Shown here: piece by piece, positions 20,593 through 32,962 of the stretch
How the letters are laid out: the number at the start of each line of letters is the position of its first letter
Numbering within the stretch: position 1 is the stretch's first letter
NCBI RefSeq assembly: GCF_009905375.1
Contig: NC_133650.1
Span: forward strand, 299,955,957 to 300,019,956
Reading direction: 5' to 3'
Origin: Apium graveolens
Lineage: Eukaryota > Streptophyta > Magnoliopsida > Apiales > Apiaceae
Length of the DNA stretch: 64,000 bases
The notes under the pieces: generated by a model
Seen by the model: the letters and a program-made list of their open reading frames with translations, nothing else
The model's database searches: none
What the model was told of the DNA's origin: nothing
Translations under genes and position numbers: made by a program

Positions 20593-23363
20593 ATGGGATC
20601 TCTCCCTCCACCATGTTCAAAACAACAAAATACCCAAATCAACATTGACCCAAACAATCTCTTAACCCTCTTCAAATCTCAACAAAACCACCTCAATTAC
20701 TTTTTCCAAAATCTCGATCTCTCTCAAACCCTAATTTTCACACAAACCCTATTAAACTCCAATGGCACAATTTTCTTCACTGGCATTGGCAAATCAGGTT
20801 TTGTGGCCCAGAAAATCTCTCAGACTCTCGTTTCTCTTGGTATTCGAGCCGGGTTTTTATCCCCTGTTGATGCATTACATGGTGACATTGGCATTTTATG
20901 TAAAAATGATATCTTGGTTATGTTTAGTAAGAGTGGCAATACTGAGGAGTTGTTGAAATTGGTGCCTTGTGTTAAGGCTAAAGGGGTGTATTTGATTTCT
21001 GTTACTTCTCTTGAGGGGAATTCTTTGATGGGTATTTGCGATTTTAATGTGTTTTTGCCTTTGGAGAGGGAGTTGTGTCCTTTTGATTTGGCTCCGGTTA
21101 CGTCGACTGCGATTCAGATGGTTTTTGGAGATACGGTGGCTATTGCGATGATGGGTGCTAGGAATTTGAGTAGGGATGAGTATGCTGCTAATCATCCGGC
21201 TGGACGGATCGGGAAAAGTTTGATCTTTAAGGTGAGGGTGTTTTGGGGGTAATGTGTGTGTTTTGTTGAGATTGGATTGGATTGTGTGATACCATTTGTG
21301 TTGATATTTTCGAGTTTATTAGTTATGTGCTTTTGTTTCTTTATATAGTTTTTGCTTGTGTTATACTTGTGTGCCAAGGTTGATTTAATTTAGACTCAAG
21401 TGACTGCCAGTAGGTTTTTGACATACTAAATGATGGAGAAAACAACTTTGTAGGCGGCAGTGGCACCAGAGTTGTTGTAAGCAACTTTCGCTTCTTCTCC
21501 CCAAGAAAAAGCACTTACAGAAAAATGGCACTCAAGCACGCTAAGTAATGTTTTCTTAGCGCTTCGGGCTTCCATCCTGGAAGAAAATTTAAATCTATTG
21601 TTTTGAAAGGGCTTTCATTAACTACAAGTTATACTCTAAAGACTAAAGTTTAATCATTGATCAATACACACACATTTTATTTGCTTTTTTGTTATGATAA
21701 TACTATGACTTATAAGTAAAATATGATGTTCTTTCTATATTCAAATAAGTATGCATGTTTTTTTTAATTAGTATGTTGTATATAGTTGGCTACAAACTAC
21801 TTGAACTAGTTTGTCCTTGACTTTCTGGCATAGATGAATAAAGGCGGACTGCTTGAACGTTTGCTTTTGATTTGTGTAAGATCTATTATGTTGCCATTTT
21901 TATATCTAATTAATTATATTTGTCTTGTGTGCGCCTTTTGCTTTGTGCTTAACCTTTGTCAATCCTATTGCGCTTTCCGCTTTAAACAACTAGAGGTGAC
22001 ACTATACAAATTTTCCACTACAATCATAATGAGATCATATGAATTTGCGTGCCATTTCATCCAAACTTATAAACAATGAGAAAGAATAAAAATGGTATCC
22101 GGTATCAATATTAAACTCAACAATTAATTATGTGCTTGTGTTACTTAACATCATACTAATTAGTAACCAACTTTGATAGTGGCCTATTATTTTTGTGTAG
22201 ATGTCCAATTGTATAGTGACCCCACTAATATTATGTCTGGCTGTTTGTCGGACTTGAGGTCTAAGAAATTAAATTATTTTCAAAATTGATAAAGATGTGT
22301 ATTCACTTGACTGGATTCTTTATGTTTCAGGTAAAGGATGTTATGAAAAAGCAAGATGAACTTCCAATTTGCAAGGAAGGTGATTTAATAATGGATCAGC
22401 TAGTAGAGCTAACCAGTAAAGGATGTGGGTGCCTTCTTGTCATTACCAATGAATACAATTTGATTGGCACATTTACTGATGGTGATTTGAGGCGGACTCT
22501 AAAAGCTAGTAAGGAGGCAATTTTCAAAATGACCGTGGGAGAGATGTGCAATAGGTAACTGTTCTCTCTCTTTCATGTATATAGTATTATATCTAAGAGT
22601 ATATCTTAGCTGTTAGTACATTTTTAGGCCTCGAATGCTAAGCACAGGCTTTTCATCAATCTGAGTCGCATAAACGGATATGACTATGCTTCTTTTTTCC
22701 CCAATGTCGTCGTACCTCTAACTCTCAATAAAATTATTGTCACTGTACTCATTAAATAATAGCGTTATCCATACCAATTAAGGCTGGCTTAAAATGTAAC
22801 TTATTAGTAAGCATATAAAAAATCAAGAAGGAAACAAAAAAATAAAGATATCGATCAGATGAATATAAGAAAAAGAATTATAAGTAGATGATATATTTTT
22901 TAAATAGTATAAATTGCAAAAGCAAAATAATAGTTGGAAAAATTATATAATTGAGTAGGGGGAGTGGAAATTAAACAACTTGAAATGGAAGATATAAAAA
23001 GGTACAATGTGTAGTTTTTGAAAATAATCTGTGGTTCATCATATAACCTTTGGCCTAGTCCATTATTTCTTTTGTAAATATTTTAACACCTGTTGTTGAG
23101 TTTTTTTTTCTATTACTATTATGTAAAGGGTTGCATTTGGTTATACTTCTTAACAATGCCATTTGACTGAGAATCATTTCTGTCTATTTACGTTGTTCGA
23201 TCTCAGGAACCCAAGGACGATTGGGCCTGACTTCATGGCAGTTGAGGCTATGCAGAAGATGGAGTCTCCGCCTTCTCCAGTTCAATTTTTGCCCGTCATT
23301 AATGAGCACAACATCCTTATTGGTATCATCACACTGCATGGATTGGTCTCGGCTGGCTTGTAA
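20593..23363 (+). CDS. SETH3: Arabinose-5-phosphate isomerase (SIS + two CBS domains)
   Basis: Exons are 20593-21231, 22331-22554 and 23207-23363 (GT-AG, phases consistent), giving 339 residues, close to the roughly 350 of plant homologues. The N-terminal SIS domain holds the sugar-phosphate site ([50 protein letters not shown]) and the [13 protein letters not shown] signature of the KpsF/GutQ family. Two CBS domains follow ([12 protein letters not shown] through [10 protein letters not shown]; then [19 protein letters not shown]). The enzyme interconverts D-ribulose-5-P and D-arabinose-5-P, the first step towards KDO for pectin rhamnogalacturonan II; the Arabidopsis gene SETH3 is linked to pollen germination. 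ATG 20593 begins the conserved MGSLPPP N-terminus. No stop or frameshift is seen. A copia LTR ends 157 bp upstream. Confidence 0.95.
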
Positions 23364-24924
23364 ATATTGTATGCCTTAATTTTCTTGCATCGTATTACTG
23401 ATGTTCTGTTCTTGTAATTTACCATATCCTATTGGTATTTGTAAGGTTGTTTTTTTATTCTTTGATGATTTAAAAATAGCTAATCATAATTGAAGGCTTC
23501 TTGTACTTGTGTTGTGATGACTGTGTACAACACCACAAATGTCTTGGCTTTTTATTCAATACAAATCTAGAAGACCACTCTGGATCGTAAATTATCTAGT
23601 GATAATTCAATTTGAAGTTCCAGTTTATTAGTTTGTAAATATGTATAGTTAATTTATTGATAATTGGATCACATTTTTGAGCCAGTTGTGCTGATGGAAC
23701 CATGTCCCCCAAATGTTTTTGTTCTTACTTTTTACAATCTGATGTTTCATGTTTTGTGAATGTGAATTACAAAAATAAGAAGTTTATCATAATTGGGTGA
23801 ATTAGATAGTGTACCCATTTGATTTGAAGCATTGTCGATTGCACTTGGTATCCAGGCTTTTTTAGCGGTGCATTTTGCACCCTGTTACCGTTAAATAGGG
23901 TAGGAGTAATATAGTAATTTGATAATATTTCAATTTGACCTATCAGATTTGACATATTTTTCATTTAAACCATTTAACAATTTTTTTTTACATTTCTGTC
24001 CCTCATAAAATTTTTACGGTTGAACCTTTTTATAAAAATTACCTTTATTTATTTTTGCGGCAGTCTAATTGATATTTTTTAAAAAAATTGTAAAAATTGA
24101 AAGTCGTAGATAATGTAACTATCTTTCTAAAATGATAAGACTCATTACTCTAATGATAAGACTCATTAGAAGCGGAATTATAATGATTACAAAGTTGAAT
24201 AAAACTTATCCTGAATTAAAAAATAAAAAAGAAGTTCTATATTTTTAATTTATTTTGAGAAAAAATCTAAACATAAATTAGGAATTACATGAATAAAAGT
24301 TATTGGAAAATGAAAAGGCCTGTAATATCATCAAAAATTTTGAAAATTGATCACCGTATCTTAATATTATCCATATGTTTTGCTTATTTTGTATTGATTT
24401 GAATTTTTATTTAATAATATTAGTGTTTTATTATATATCAAGGAGTTATAATAAATGAATACTTGGAGTTTATAAAATCAGAGTTTGAGTTTAATTTAAT
24501 TTAAAATCAGATTTTACGGGTCGCTTGCACATTTTACGATGTTTGAGTCATATATATAGTTTTATAAATCCGATTTTGATAATTCAACAGCCCACGAATT
24601 TTTTTTGAGAAAAACTTTATTTCAAAAGTGGTATTGAATCATCCTAGATTCAATGTCAAAAAAGTCAACTATGAATATCCACTTTCTTGTAATTCAATTC
24701 TAATTGGAATATTTCTTTCTATTTGCATTAATTCATCCAAAAGACTTTTATTATAGATATTATTAGATAATAAGATATTCAGAACTAATACTAGAAAAGT
24801 CAAGTGACAAGTAGCCGCACAAGGGATGATGAGAAATAAAAATCGGCGAAAAAGAATTGAGCATTAAAGTCATGCAATTGGCTTTGTTGTCTCTTATTTT
24901 TTTATATATCTCTTATTATATATA
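23364..24924. other. Downstream flank of SETH3, no gene seen
   Basis: The 3' UTR of SETH3 presumably lies in the first few hundred bases (TG/TTTT-rich with AATACAAATC near 23560). The rest is AT-rich. Around 23865-23905 a GGTGCATTTTGCACC palindrome occurs without further element structure. The direct doublet GATAAGACTCATTA at about 24136 and 24157 is a minor local duplication. Confidence 0.5.
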
Positions 24925-25672
24925 GCATGGTTTGGTTCGGTTCTATTTTTTAATAAAATCGAAATCGAAACCGCATACGAGGTTTTTAAAATTTAACACC
25001 GAAACCGTAACCAAAATTATCGGTTTTGTTTAAGTTTTAAAAATTCCGATTCGATTACAATCAGGCGATTTTAAAATTACATAACTCAAAATTGTCAAAA
25101 TAGGCTAGTAGAATTTTAATTTTTTTTATAGATAATACATAAAATATTAAAAATTACATGGTTAAAGTCTGCACTTTGTTAATGGTGCAATGACCATCAC
25201 AAGACATTTAGCAGAAACATTTACACTGGAGTGGCTGTACATAATTGCTGGAGTAATCACTTAAGTTAGCATGACCTTAAGGTTATAATCTAACAATATG
25301 GTGGAAGGTTGCGCCTACCAGAGATGTTAACGAAGTCCTACTAAAAGTGTATATAACTTGAACCGGCAAAACTGGGCAGAATTCTGATATCAGCTACTTA
25401 TAAGATATGCACTTGTTTGGCCAATATCTCAGCATGTAAATATACGCTTTTTTTACATTTTTATTTCAAATATTTATATCACTTATATAAAAATATTTTT
25501 ATATTTATTTATTTTACTAATTGGATTGGTTCCGGTTTTAATATATAACTGAAACCGAAAATCTGTTTTAGTTATTAATTTTGCGGTTTCGATTTCAATT
25601 CGGATTTAAACAGTTCATTTTTTATCGGTTTTTAGCGATTTTGGTTTTAAATATTTTTGGTTTTATGCTCAC
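24925..25672. mobile_element. Decayed GGTTTGG-rich hAT-type MITE
   Basis: The left end reads GGTTTGGTTCGGTTC and then ATCGAAACCG-type motifs; the right end has TCGGTTTTTAGCGATTTTGG and finishes TTTTATGCTCACTCG, a mutated form of the TGCTCAGCC end seen at 20400. No intact TIR or duplication remains. The middle (about 25150-25440) is less AT-rich than the ends and does not share their motifs, so it may be captured or inserted sequence. Confidence 0.5.
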
Positions 25673-26708
25673 TCGTACTTATAACTATGTGTTGGTTATC
25701 TTGTAATTATTTTGATATATTGATTATGTAAACTTGTATGAGTTATAATTTTTATGAAAACCAAGTACGAGATTGTTGGTATTTTGATAAAAAGTACTAT
25801 ACGCAGTTTGCAGTTTATTTATTCAAATATTTTTTATGCTAATACTTTTTTTTGTCTGATCAACTTTAGTAGATTAATGAGTTAATTATAATACTGAGAA
25901 ATATATAATTAATTGAAGGTTAGAAATGTAAAAAAAAACATTCAAACTTTCGGATAAAATTGTGTGGAACCATAATGGTCAAATGCAATAAAATATTGTT
26001 AAATTACTTCTTTATTCCTGAATAATTTGAATTTTTCATGTTTAAACTCGTTAAAAAAATATTATATTCGAATTTGAGCTCGAACTTTTATCGAGTCGGA
26101 ATTTTTGTTCGTGTATCGACTCATAGAAAAAAAGTTATTTACGAACATGTTTACAAAAAAGCTCATGTATTATGCTTCAACGGACTACTCATGATTGTTG
26201 CTCACGAACTTTTGATAACAAAAAACAGATTACGAACTCGTTCACTTGATTGCCGAATCTTTGCATGAGTTTCAATTATTTCAATTTTTAAATAAATTAA
26301 ATAATTCAAATAATTTTTTAAATACATTACAAACCAAACAAATAATTTTGAGTGTTTAGCTTTCAAATCCGGATTAAATTACGTCATTTTTATTTAAAAA
26401 TGATACATACACATTAATTGAATGCATGAAAATAAATTAATTAAAAAAATACATGAATTAAATAAATTGATAATTTATTTGTAGGTGAATATATGGAGAA
26501 TTATCCAATAAATAGTTGTCATAAGCTTTTTTATAACATGTTTAGAAACATATATAACTAATAATTTATATAATTATTTACGAGTTATATTAACGAACAT
26601 ATTCACGCATAATACTCATGAACATATGAACCTGTTCATGAACTATATTAACGAATTATGTCGTGTTCAAATTCAACTCATTTACAAACCAAATCTCAAA
26701 ATTGAATT
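25673..26708. other. AT-rich intergenic DNA, remnant of a CTCG-type repeat
   Basis: No gene is supported. From about 26030 the DNA contains TTCGAATTTGAGCTCGAAC, GAACATGTT and TGAACATATGAACCTG motifs typical of a common plant non-autonomous repeat. The matching part (CTCGACTCATTTAC, GAATTCGAGCC) reappears just after 43452, so the gypsy element landed inside this older repeat. Positions 26704-26708 (GAATT) are the left flank of that insertion. Confidence 0.45.
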
Positions 26709-29700
26709 TGTAATATCCGGGATATATGGTGTAATTATTTTTATCAATAAATAATTATTATGTGATTATTACGTGAATTTTGGTGAATTATCTGATGGTT
26801 GACATTAATATTTGGGTGTTTATACATGATAATTCTGATAATCTGAATCGTTTTTGCGTTTTTACAACCCGAAACTCTTCGTAAAACTCTTCCTAACCTA
26901 ATATGATAATTCTGAACACTTTCCGTGTTTTGACCTTTTCGATCCGGGGTACGGTTTGACCCGTACGAGTCCCGGCGTAAAATTTTCGATACGCTAATCA
27001 TTTTATAGATCGATAAAACTCGTATTCTCGAAAGACGGTATAATATTACTTTATTTTCGTATAAAGTGTTTTATGGGAGGCTCAGTCTTGATAATTATCC
27101 AAATCTGGTATTAAATTGTATCGTCTTTATAGTTCTTAGCGGCTAAGTAATCTATTTTTGGATCCAATATATAAGTGTAATTATGGAATTATTAAATAAA
27201 TAAAATACTTGAGGGTTCTGTCAGCTGTGTGTTGCCTTATTATTAATTATGGGTAATTTGTTTGGTACGAAGATTACTTGTATAATTAATTATTGAGATG
27301 TATGAATTTATTTTATTTTTAAAGTGATCTTATTGAATATTTATTCTCATAAATGGTAAAATTATTTCTAAAATTATTTTTGTTGCTTTCTAATTTTTAG
27401 GAATTTATAAAATTCAAAAATCAATATTTTACCAATTATTCATCTGTAAATCATTTTCTGATTGCATTTAAGTGTAAATTCAGTATAAATTCCAGAATAC
27501 TTCAAAAAAATTACGAAATTCATATTTTATTAAGTTTGGAATATTCCGAGAATTTTAAAATTATTCTGGAAATTTTTGGGATTAAATTCACCCGCGTGTT
27601 GTTTCGTCTAGTCGTTAAACGCGGATATAAGTTGCGTTTCAAAAATGCTTTAAAAATTATGAAAATTTTATTTTATTAGTTTTTAATTATTCTGATAATT
27701 TTAACATTATTTTGGCTATTTTTCAAGTTTTATTTACCTGTAAGTTAGTCCGTTAAAAAGGCAAATACGAGGCAAAACCGGACTTGCAGACGGAAAAAAC
27801 AGATACACGTCCAATCGTTATGTAGTAGAATAAAAACATGGCAGACTCTCACTGTTTCCTGTGCTACGCGTCAGTGTAAAAAATAATAATAATAAAAATA
27901 CAAAACAAACACACAAACACAGATATACACGACTGTTTCTCTCGTTCTTCCATCTCTCTTGCTGTTCGATCTCTTCGATTTCTCTCGACTCTCTTTCAAG
28001 TCTCTCTTCCTCGAATTTCTCCCCTCTCTCTCCCTGTTCCCCTTTGTCCCTTTTCCCTGTTAATTTTATTTCCCTTTCCCCGTTGCTTCTAGTCGCCGTG
28101 CTTCTTCCGGTTGCGCCGCCGCCGCCATGTTTTCCGGTTGGTCTCGGTTGCCTGCCTCGTTATAATCCTGTTGGTTTATATGTATATATATATATACATT
28201 TTTTTTGTATATGTGTGTAATTTATGTGTTGTGTGTGTATAAACTGTGTGTGTGTGAATAGTGTGTGCGTGTGTGTGTGATTTGGGTGTGTGTATGCTGC
28301 TGTGATGGTGATGCGTGAAGGTGGTGGTGTGCCGCCTATTGCTGCGTTCCTTCTGGCTGTGTTTGCTTTTCTCTTCCGGTTATGCGCGCGGGCGCGTGTT
28401 ATTGCCTGGTTGAGATTTTTACTATTATTTTATTAATTTCTGCAGGGAATTATTGAATAATATTCGTGATAAAAATAATTTGTGCGGGAAAATTTTATAA
28501 TCGGTGGGATTCGCGTTGGAAACCCGAATTTAATTGGGTACCCGCGAATTTTACCGCCGTCGCCGATGAGCCCCAGCTAGCCGACGGTGGACGGTGATGA
28601 ATTAATTCTGAGTCCTACGAATAAAAACATAAAAATGCGAATAATAATAATAAATAATTGAAATTGTATTGGTGATTGGGAATTGCGAGTTGTGGTTGTG
28701 GATTGTTGTTGTTGATTGTGATTGACGTCGATTATGATTCGACGGATAAACCGATAAACAAAGGAGATGCTGCCCGATTTTCGTGAACTTAATTCCGAAA
28801 ATACGGGGACGTAACCTATAATTATCGGATATGTCGAACGAGGAAATATAATTATATTATACAGAACCTAATTACGTGTTGTGACAAGATATTTTATAAA
28901 TAATCGATCACCTTATTTTCAAAACATTGAGTATACGTACTTTCCGAAAATAAGTACTGAGCCGAATCTCGAAGATGTGAACCTTAAATGTTATGTGTAT
29001 TTCAATGATACATATAAATACGAGTCGGGTTATGAAATCGTATGGGTAGAAGTGATAGTGATATTATGTTAAGCTTAAACGATTATCTGAATTGGGGTAT
29101 TTCGACCCTGTAGATCCTAGTCGGAAGACCCGAGGATTGACATAGGACTAAGAATGGCCTAGTGGTTAGTAGTCGAGCTCAGCAAAGTTCCAATCGAAGG
29201 ACCTGAGTGTTAGGATTGTGTCCATGATAAGTTAGTGGCTAAACAATAAAGCCGAATGTCCAAGTCGGTCCGAAGTCAACCAATAATAGTGGTTAAAGCT
29301 TATTAAGACAAGTATTCCTAACTTTTCTCATAATATATTGCAATTACTTCATTCCTATTCTCAGTTCAGAATAGTTAACTGTTTTATATTTCGCTGCAAT
29401 TACTCTTAATTATGCACGTCCCTTTCATTATTGTTCCTATAGTATCGATTGATCTCTTGAGCAAATACCTATTCTTCCGGGTTATTTGCGAACCCTGAAT
29501 TGGGATGTTTTGAAATCAAAATGATTTGACATCAAAATACTCTACGGGCTGAATGGTTACTATGAGGGCCAGTGATGAGCTGGACCCTATGGGCCGGGGA
29601 TGAACCAGACCTTCGGGCCATAGTGCCTCGGTACCCGAATGGATCTATACAGGTGGGTATAGATCTACACTATATCCTGACTGATCAACAGGGTATGAGT

Positions 29701-30311
29701 GTGAACGTTACACTAGTGTCCAGTCTAATTCATTGTCGATCGCCATTAACGGCATTCTCTCTCAAAAAGTTATATGATTACAAAACCGGACAAAACCTTA
29801 ATTCAGGAGATGAATATGGGAATTGTTCGTCACTTTTGATTTATAATTAAAGGCTGGTAACGGCAAATTGTTATTCGCTCAACTACCTCAAATAAATAAA
29901 ATTGTTTATAAATTATTTAAAAGATTTTGTCCGAAAATTTCCTTTAATATTGATATCTGGAAATCAGTTATATACTTGCTGGGCATTTTTGGCTCACTCT
30001 TGTTTTGTAAATTCTTATTTCTTTAGAAAACAAATTAGGATAAAAGTGAGTAGCTTTTGATAGACAGCAGAATTTAGAAAGATCTCCGCAGCAAGAAGAC
30101 GAAGATGTTAGAAAAATATAAGATAAGGGGAATTAGTATAAAGGTATTTAATTTTGAATTTTAGTTGTTGTGAATTGAAGAAGGTTAGATCCTTATTTCA
30201 TACCATAACCTGTAAACTATCCGGAACTAAGGGGTCATTTGTATATTATTTTATATTATATAAAGGTTGTTTAGTGACATCAAATCTTGACCCCGGATTT
30301 GAGCGGTTACA
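26709..30311 (+). repeat. 5' LTR (3.6 kb) of the gypsy-type element
   Basis: This LTR is unusually long. It includes a CT-rich stretch (about 27930-28110), a TG microsatellite (about 28200-28295) and a GC-richer segment (28500-28600). From 28997 onward it is collinear with 42135-43452 at about 95% by eye. The region 29540-29720 carries the paired CTGGACC(C/T)ATGGG and GGTGGGTATAGATCTACAC motifs. The small frames in it (for example 29572-29850, mirrored at 42714-42992) are present only because the LTR is duplicated. Confidence 0.82.
28195..28295. repeat. TG/TA microsatellite inside the LTR
   Basis: An interrupted run of TGTG/GTGTGT with TATATA at its start. It is simple sequence with no other function visible. 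Confidence 0.7.
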
Positions 30312-30314
30312 AGT

Positions 30315-30326
30315 TGGTATCAGAGC
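30315..30326 (+). other. Primer-binding site TGGTATCAGAGC
   Basis: This sequence is complementary to the 3' end of initiator tRNA-Met, the usual primer of plant gypsy and copia elements. It lies three bases after the LTR end at 30311, which confirms the LTR border and the plus orientation of the element. Confidence 0.9.
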
Positions 30327-31380
30327 AACAAGTTATTGGTACCTGAAATAAGAATAAGTGAGAGTAAGATAGGAATGATAGGACATATAAGATAGGAAAG
30401 ACCTAGGCATACTCATTTTAAGTTTGAATTGAGTGCGAACTAGGATTAACAGATTCGATATGGAATTAGTATGATAGGATATTGTTGAGAAAAGTGTAAG
30501 GCGAATATAGCAACGCTATAGATATATTGAGTTCTCAGATCCTATAGTAATGAGGAGTCGACAGCTCGACGGAGACTGGGTATGTTACCCTACTTTTCAT
30601 GTGGTTTTAAAGAAAAATGCGATTGATTCTTGTGAGAACTTCGTATAAGGAAAGCTAGGTGAGTTTTAGTAAGATTTTAACTTAGAATTAGGTAGTAGGA
30701 CAAGCTCCACGCTGGAGGCAACAAGTTGATGGAAGCTAACGAAGAGCCAAAGTTGCAAGTTTCAAAGGCACCACCGTTGCGAGAAGATTCTTATCACTTA
30801 TCGGACGATGCGCAATGAATGATATCTACCTTATTAGGTATAGGTAAGACTAGCAAGAAGATGCGACCTTACCTACAAACAGAATGTCGAATTGCATTGT
30901 TAGTTGTAAGTATAACATCAAGGATGACGATGAGAATATCGAAGACAATATCAGACGTCAGCATTGGGGTAGAATTACGAATAAAATGGTAAACAGCAGT
31001 AAATGAAGTTTCATCGACTAATAAATGCGAACATAATTCAAGGAGAAATAGAAGATATACCAAAGTGGAAAGACCCGTACATGGGCGTTCCTTTCATTAG
31101 ATATCCCATTAGCGGATTATAAGAATAGCGAGTAACTTATATAGTAACGACAACCAAATGTCTGATTTTCAAAATTTAAAACGAGTTTTCGAAAAAGATT
31201 TTTCTTAATAAACTTTCAGAAGATCTTTGCATAAAATGAGATTCACAATGTGGTTGTCGAATTACTACTTAAGTTCATTTGTACTCGCCAGTAATGGTCT
31301 TCTTTCGATTCTCGTGGGGTTATATCTTTGCAGATATACCCGGGATGACGGATTCATTTAAAATGCTTTAACACTGTGTA
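30327..31380 (+). other. Leader and possible gag remnant of the gypsy-type element
   Basis: The first 400 bases read like an untranslated leader. From ATG 30731 a short frame (MEANEEPKLQVSKAPP...) runs 32 codons to a TGA and reopens, but I cannot match it to a Gag domain. No protease, RT, RNase H or integrase motifs follow, so nearly the whole coding interior is gone. The point where this element stops and the next LTR begins could not be fixed. Confidence 0.4.
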
Positions 31381-31853
31381 TATTTTATGGACTTGTTGAG
31401 CAATTTTTGGCTCACCCTTTTTGTTGTTATTCACCTTATTGTTTTCAGTTAAGAAGTAATATGAAACCAATCAGGACTCAAGTGGTAAAGAAGCGGGTCA
31501 AGCCTCGAGATCCTCTCATATCCAAGGTGTTGATCCCAATCCAGGAAGAAAGCTTTGAGTTGCCCGAATAGGTGGAGTGTTGATAGATAGTGTGTGTGTT
31601 TGAATAAAAGCTGAACTTAGTAAAAAAATGAAATAGACAATGGTTTGTAATAAAGAGAGTTTGTGAGACTTTGAATGTGGTTTGTAATAAAAGTAGTTAG
31701 TGGTTCTTGTTTTCATACTTCAACCTAAAAAGATCCTGGTTAGTGTTAAATGGGTTTAATTTCATTTCTTTATTAATTGTTAATCAGATTGTACATGTTT
31801 GGTGATTAGCTAGTAACCCCCAGACTTATACCCCGGGTCTGGAGGGCGTTACA
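31380..31853 (+). repeat. 3' end of a second long LTR, fused to a truncated copia ORF
   Basis: The end CCCCGGGTCTGGAGGGCGTTACA has the shape of the neighbouring gypsy LTR ends, and the block GACTTGTTGAGCA...GGCTCACCC (31391-31417) parallels CTTGCTGGGCA...GGCTCACTC in the 3.6-kb LTR. An ATG at 31461 opens a 36-codon basic peptide (MKPIRTQVVKKRVKPRDPL...). No primer site follows; the next base starts inside a minus-strand copia ORF. This is therefore a recombination or deletion junction, or the right border of an element whose left part was lost. Confidence 0.5.
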
Positions 31854-32196
31854 CTTCTGGAAAATGTAGTGCTTGTCGAACAGTTGATAAGGTCACCACA
31901 TGCTCATCCTCCCCTGTTGTGAAGATAATAGTTGGGGACCCAGCTTTTTCACCATCATCATAAACACCAGACCGCCAAAACTCCAGAATCTGCTTGCCTG
32001 AGAGAGCCTGGGGTTGGGTCAGTGCATAGCCTATTTCACTTCGAGCAAGAAAGTCTTGGACGAAATGAAGTTCTGAAGGAGCCTCGTCCTTAGAGAGAAT
32101 AGCCATGTAGTTATTAAGAACAAACTTGGCTCCATCATAGATTAGATCTTTGGGTTCCATTTCTGTAAAGAAATAAGTGAGAAAATATGTGTTCAC
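31854..32196 (-). pseudogene. Additional ORF of the SIRE-like copia element, truncated
   Basis: A minus-strand frame, probably from the Met at 32160 (MEPKDLIYDGAKFVLNNYMA), continues FVQDFLARSEIGYALTQPQ, LSGKQILEFWRSGVYDDG and ends HVVTLSTVRQALHFPE, where it meets the foreign LTR end at 31853. I have seen similar proteins annotated as retrotransposon-derived in asterid genomes but know no function. It lies downstream of pol, where Maximus/SIRE elements often carry an extra ORF. It is preceded by a GA microsatellite (32251-32281) and about 400 bp of non-coding DNA. Confidence 0.6.
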
Positions 32197-32244
32197 AAGA
32201 TGTTTGTTAAAATGCCTGTAAGAAAATCCGTCAGAAAATAGAGA

Positions 32245-32250
<6 letters not shown>

Positions 32251-32281
<31 letters not shown>
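32251..32281. repeat. GA microsatellite upstream of the additional copia ORF
   Basis: About 15 uninterrupted GA units on the plus strand, with more GAGA blocks on both sides (32240-32310). In the transcribed sense of the element this is a CT-rich leader before the ORF at 32160. Confidence 0.85.
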
Positions 32282-32283
<2 letters not shown>

Positions 32284-32771
32284 AAAGAAATAAGAGATTA
32301 AGTAAGAGAGAAAGTAAAAGATTTGGGTAATCTTTTGTCTCTAATATTTATACTCTTTCCACTCAACGACTCTTTTTGGAAGTAAAACAGACACTTTACA
32401 CCTGTCATCCAGTAAATAGTCAAAACAGTAGTTAGTGGGCACGGGAATTAAGCAGTAATTATTGTTCACATGCTGTTTTCAAAACAAACACGTAACCCAT
32501 AAACCAAATGATTAATACTGTTTTTATCTCACTTAATCATTTTCTGATAAATATGACCGTTACAATAAATACCACAAATAAGTCAAGTAAATAAATAATG
32601 CCACGTGAGCATCAGAGTTTCCATCAGGATTTGCATCAGAACTTGACTATTATCAGAATTTAACAGTCATTAGAATATGGCTTATGTACTCAAAAAGCGA
32701 ATGTCTGTTTCTGTGATTCTCCACACAAATACTGACTTGTTTCTTCAGAGTTTAATCATCAGAACTTTCAT

Positions 32772-32962
32772 CAGAATTTGTCCTCCATAAAGTGCTTTGT
32801 CAAGCCTATAGACATGATTTAGAAATTTTGGATCTACAAAGCCTGAAGGTTGTTCAACATATACCTCTTCTTCCAATTCTCCATTGAGAAAAGCACTTTT
32901 CACATCCATTTGAAAGACTTTAAACTTCTTGTGAGCAGCATAAGCCAAAAAGATTCTTATGG
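32772..32962 (-). pseudogene. RT fragment of the SIRE-like copia, beyond the solo LTR
   Basis: Reading leftwards from 32957, [20 protein letters not shown] and then [19 protein letters not shown] continue the RT cut at 37027. The frame stops making sense after RLDKALYG, where YGLKQAPRAWY would be expected. It then runs into non-coding DNA rich in CAGAA(C/T)TT, so the catalytic YVDD part, the rest of RT and RNase H have been deleted. Confidence 0.8.

Noticed and set aside
20447..20665. 72-codon frame overlapping the start of SETH3
   Set aside because: It does not begin with ATG, lies in the 5' leader and runs out of frame into the isomerase coding sequence, which has strong family similarity in its own frame.
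27861..28220. 119-codon Ser/Leu/Pro-rich frame
   Set aside because: It comes from a CT-rich tract and microsatellite inside the 3.6-kb LTR; low complexity and no counterpart.
29572..29850. 92-codon frame repeated at 42714-42992, apparently conserved
   Set aside because: The two copies are the same part of the 5' and 3' LTRs of one element, so the similarity reflects LTR duplication and not selection on a protein; no known domain.
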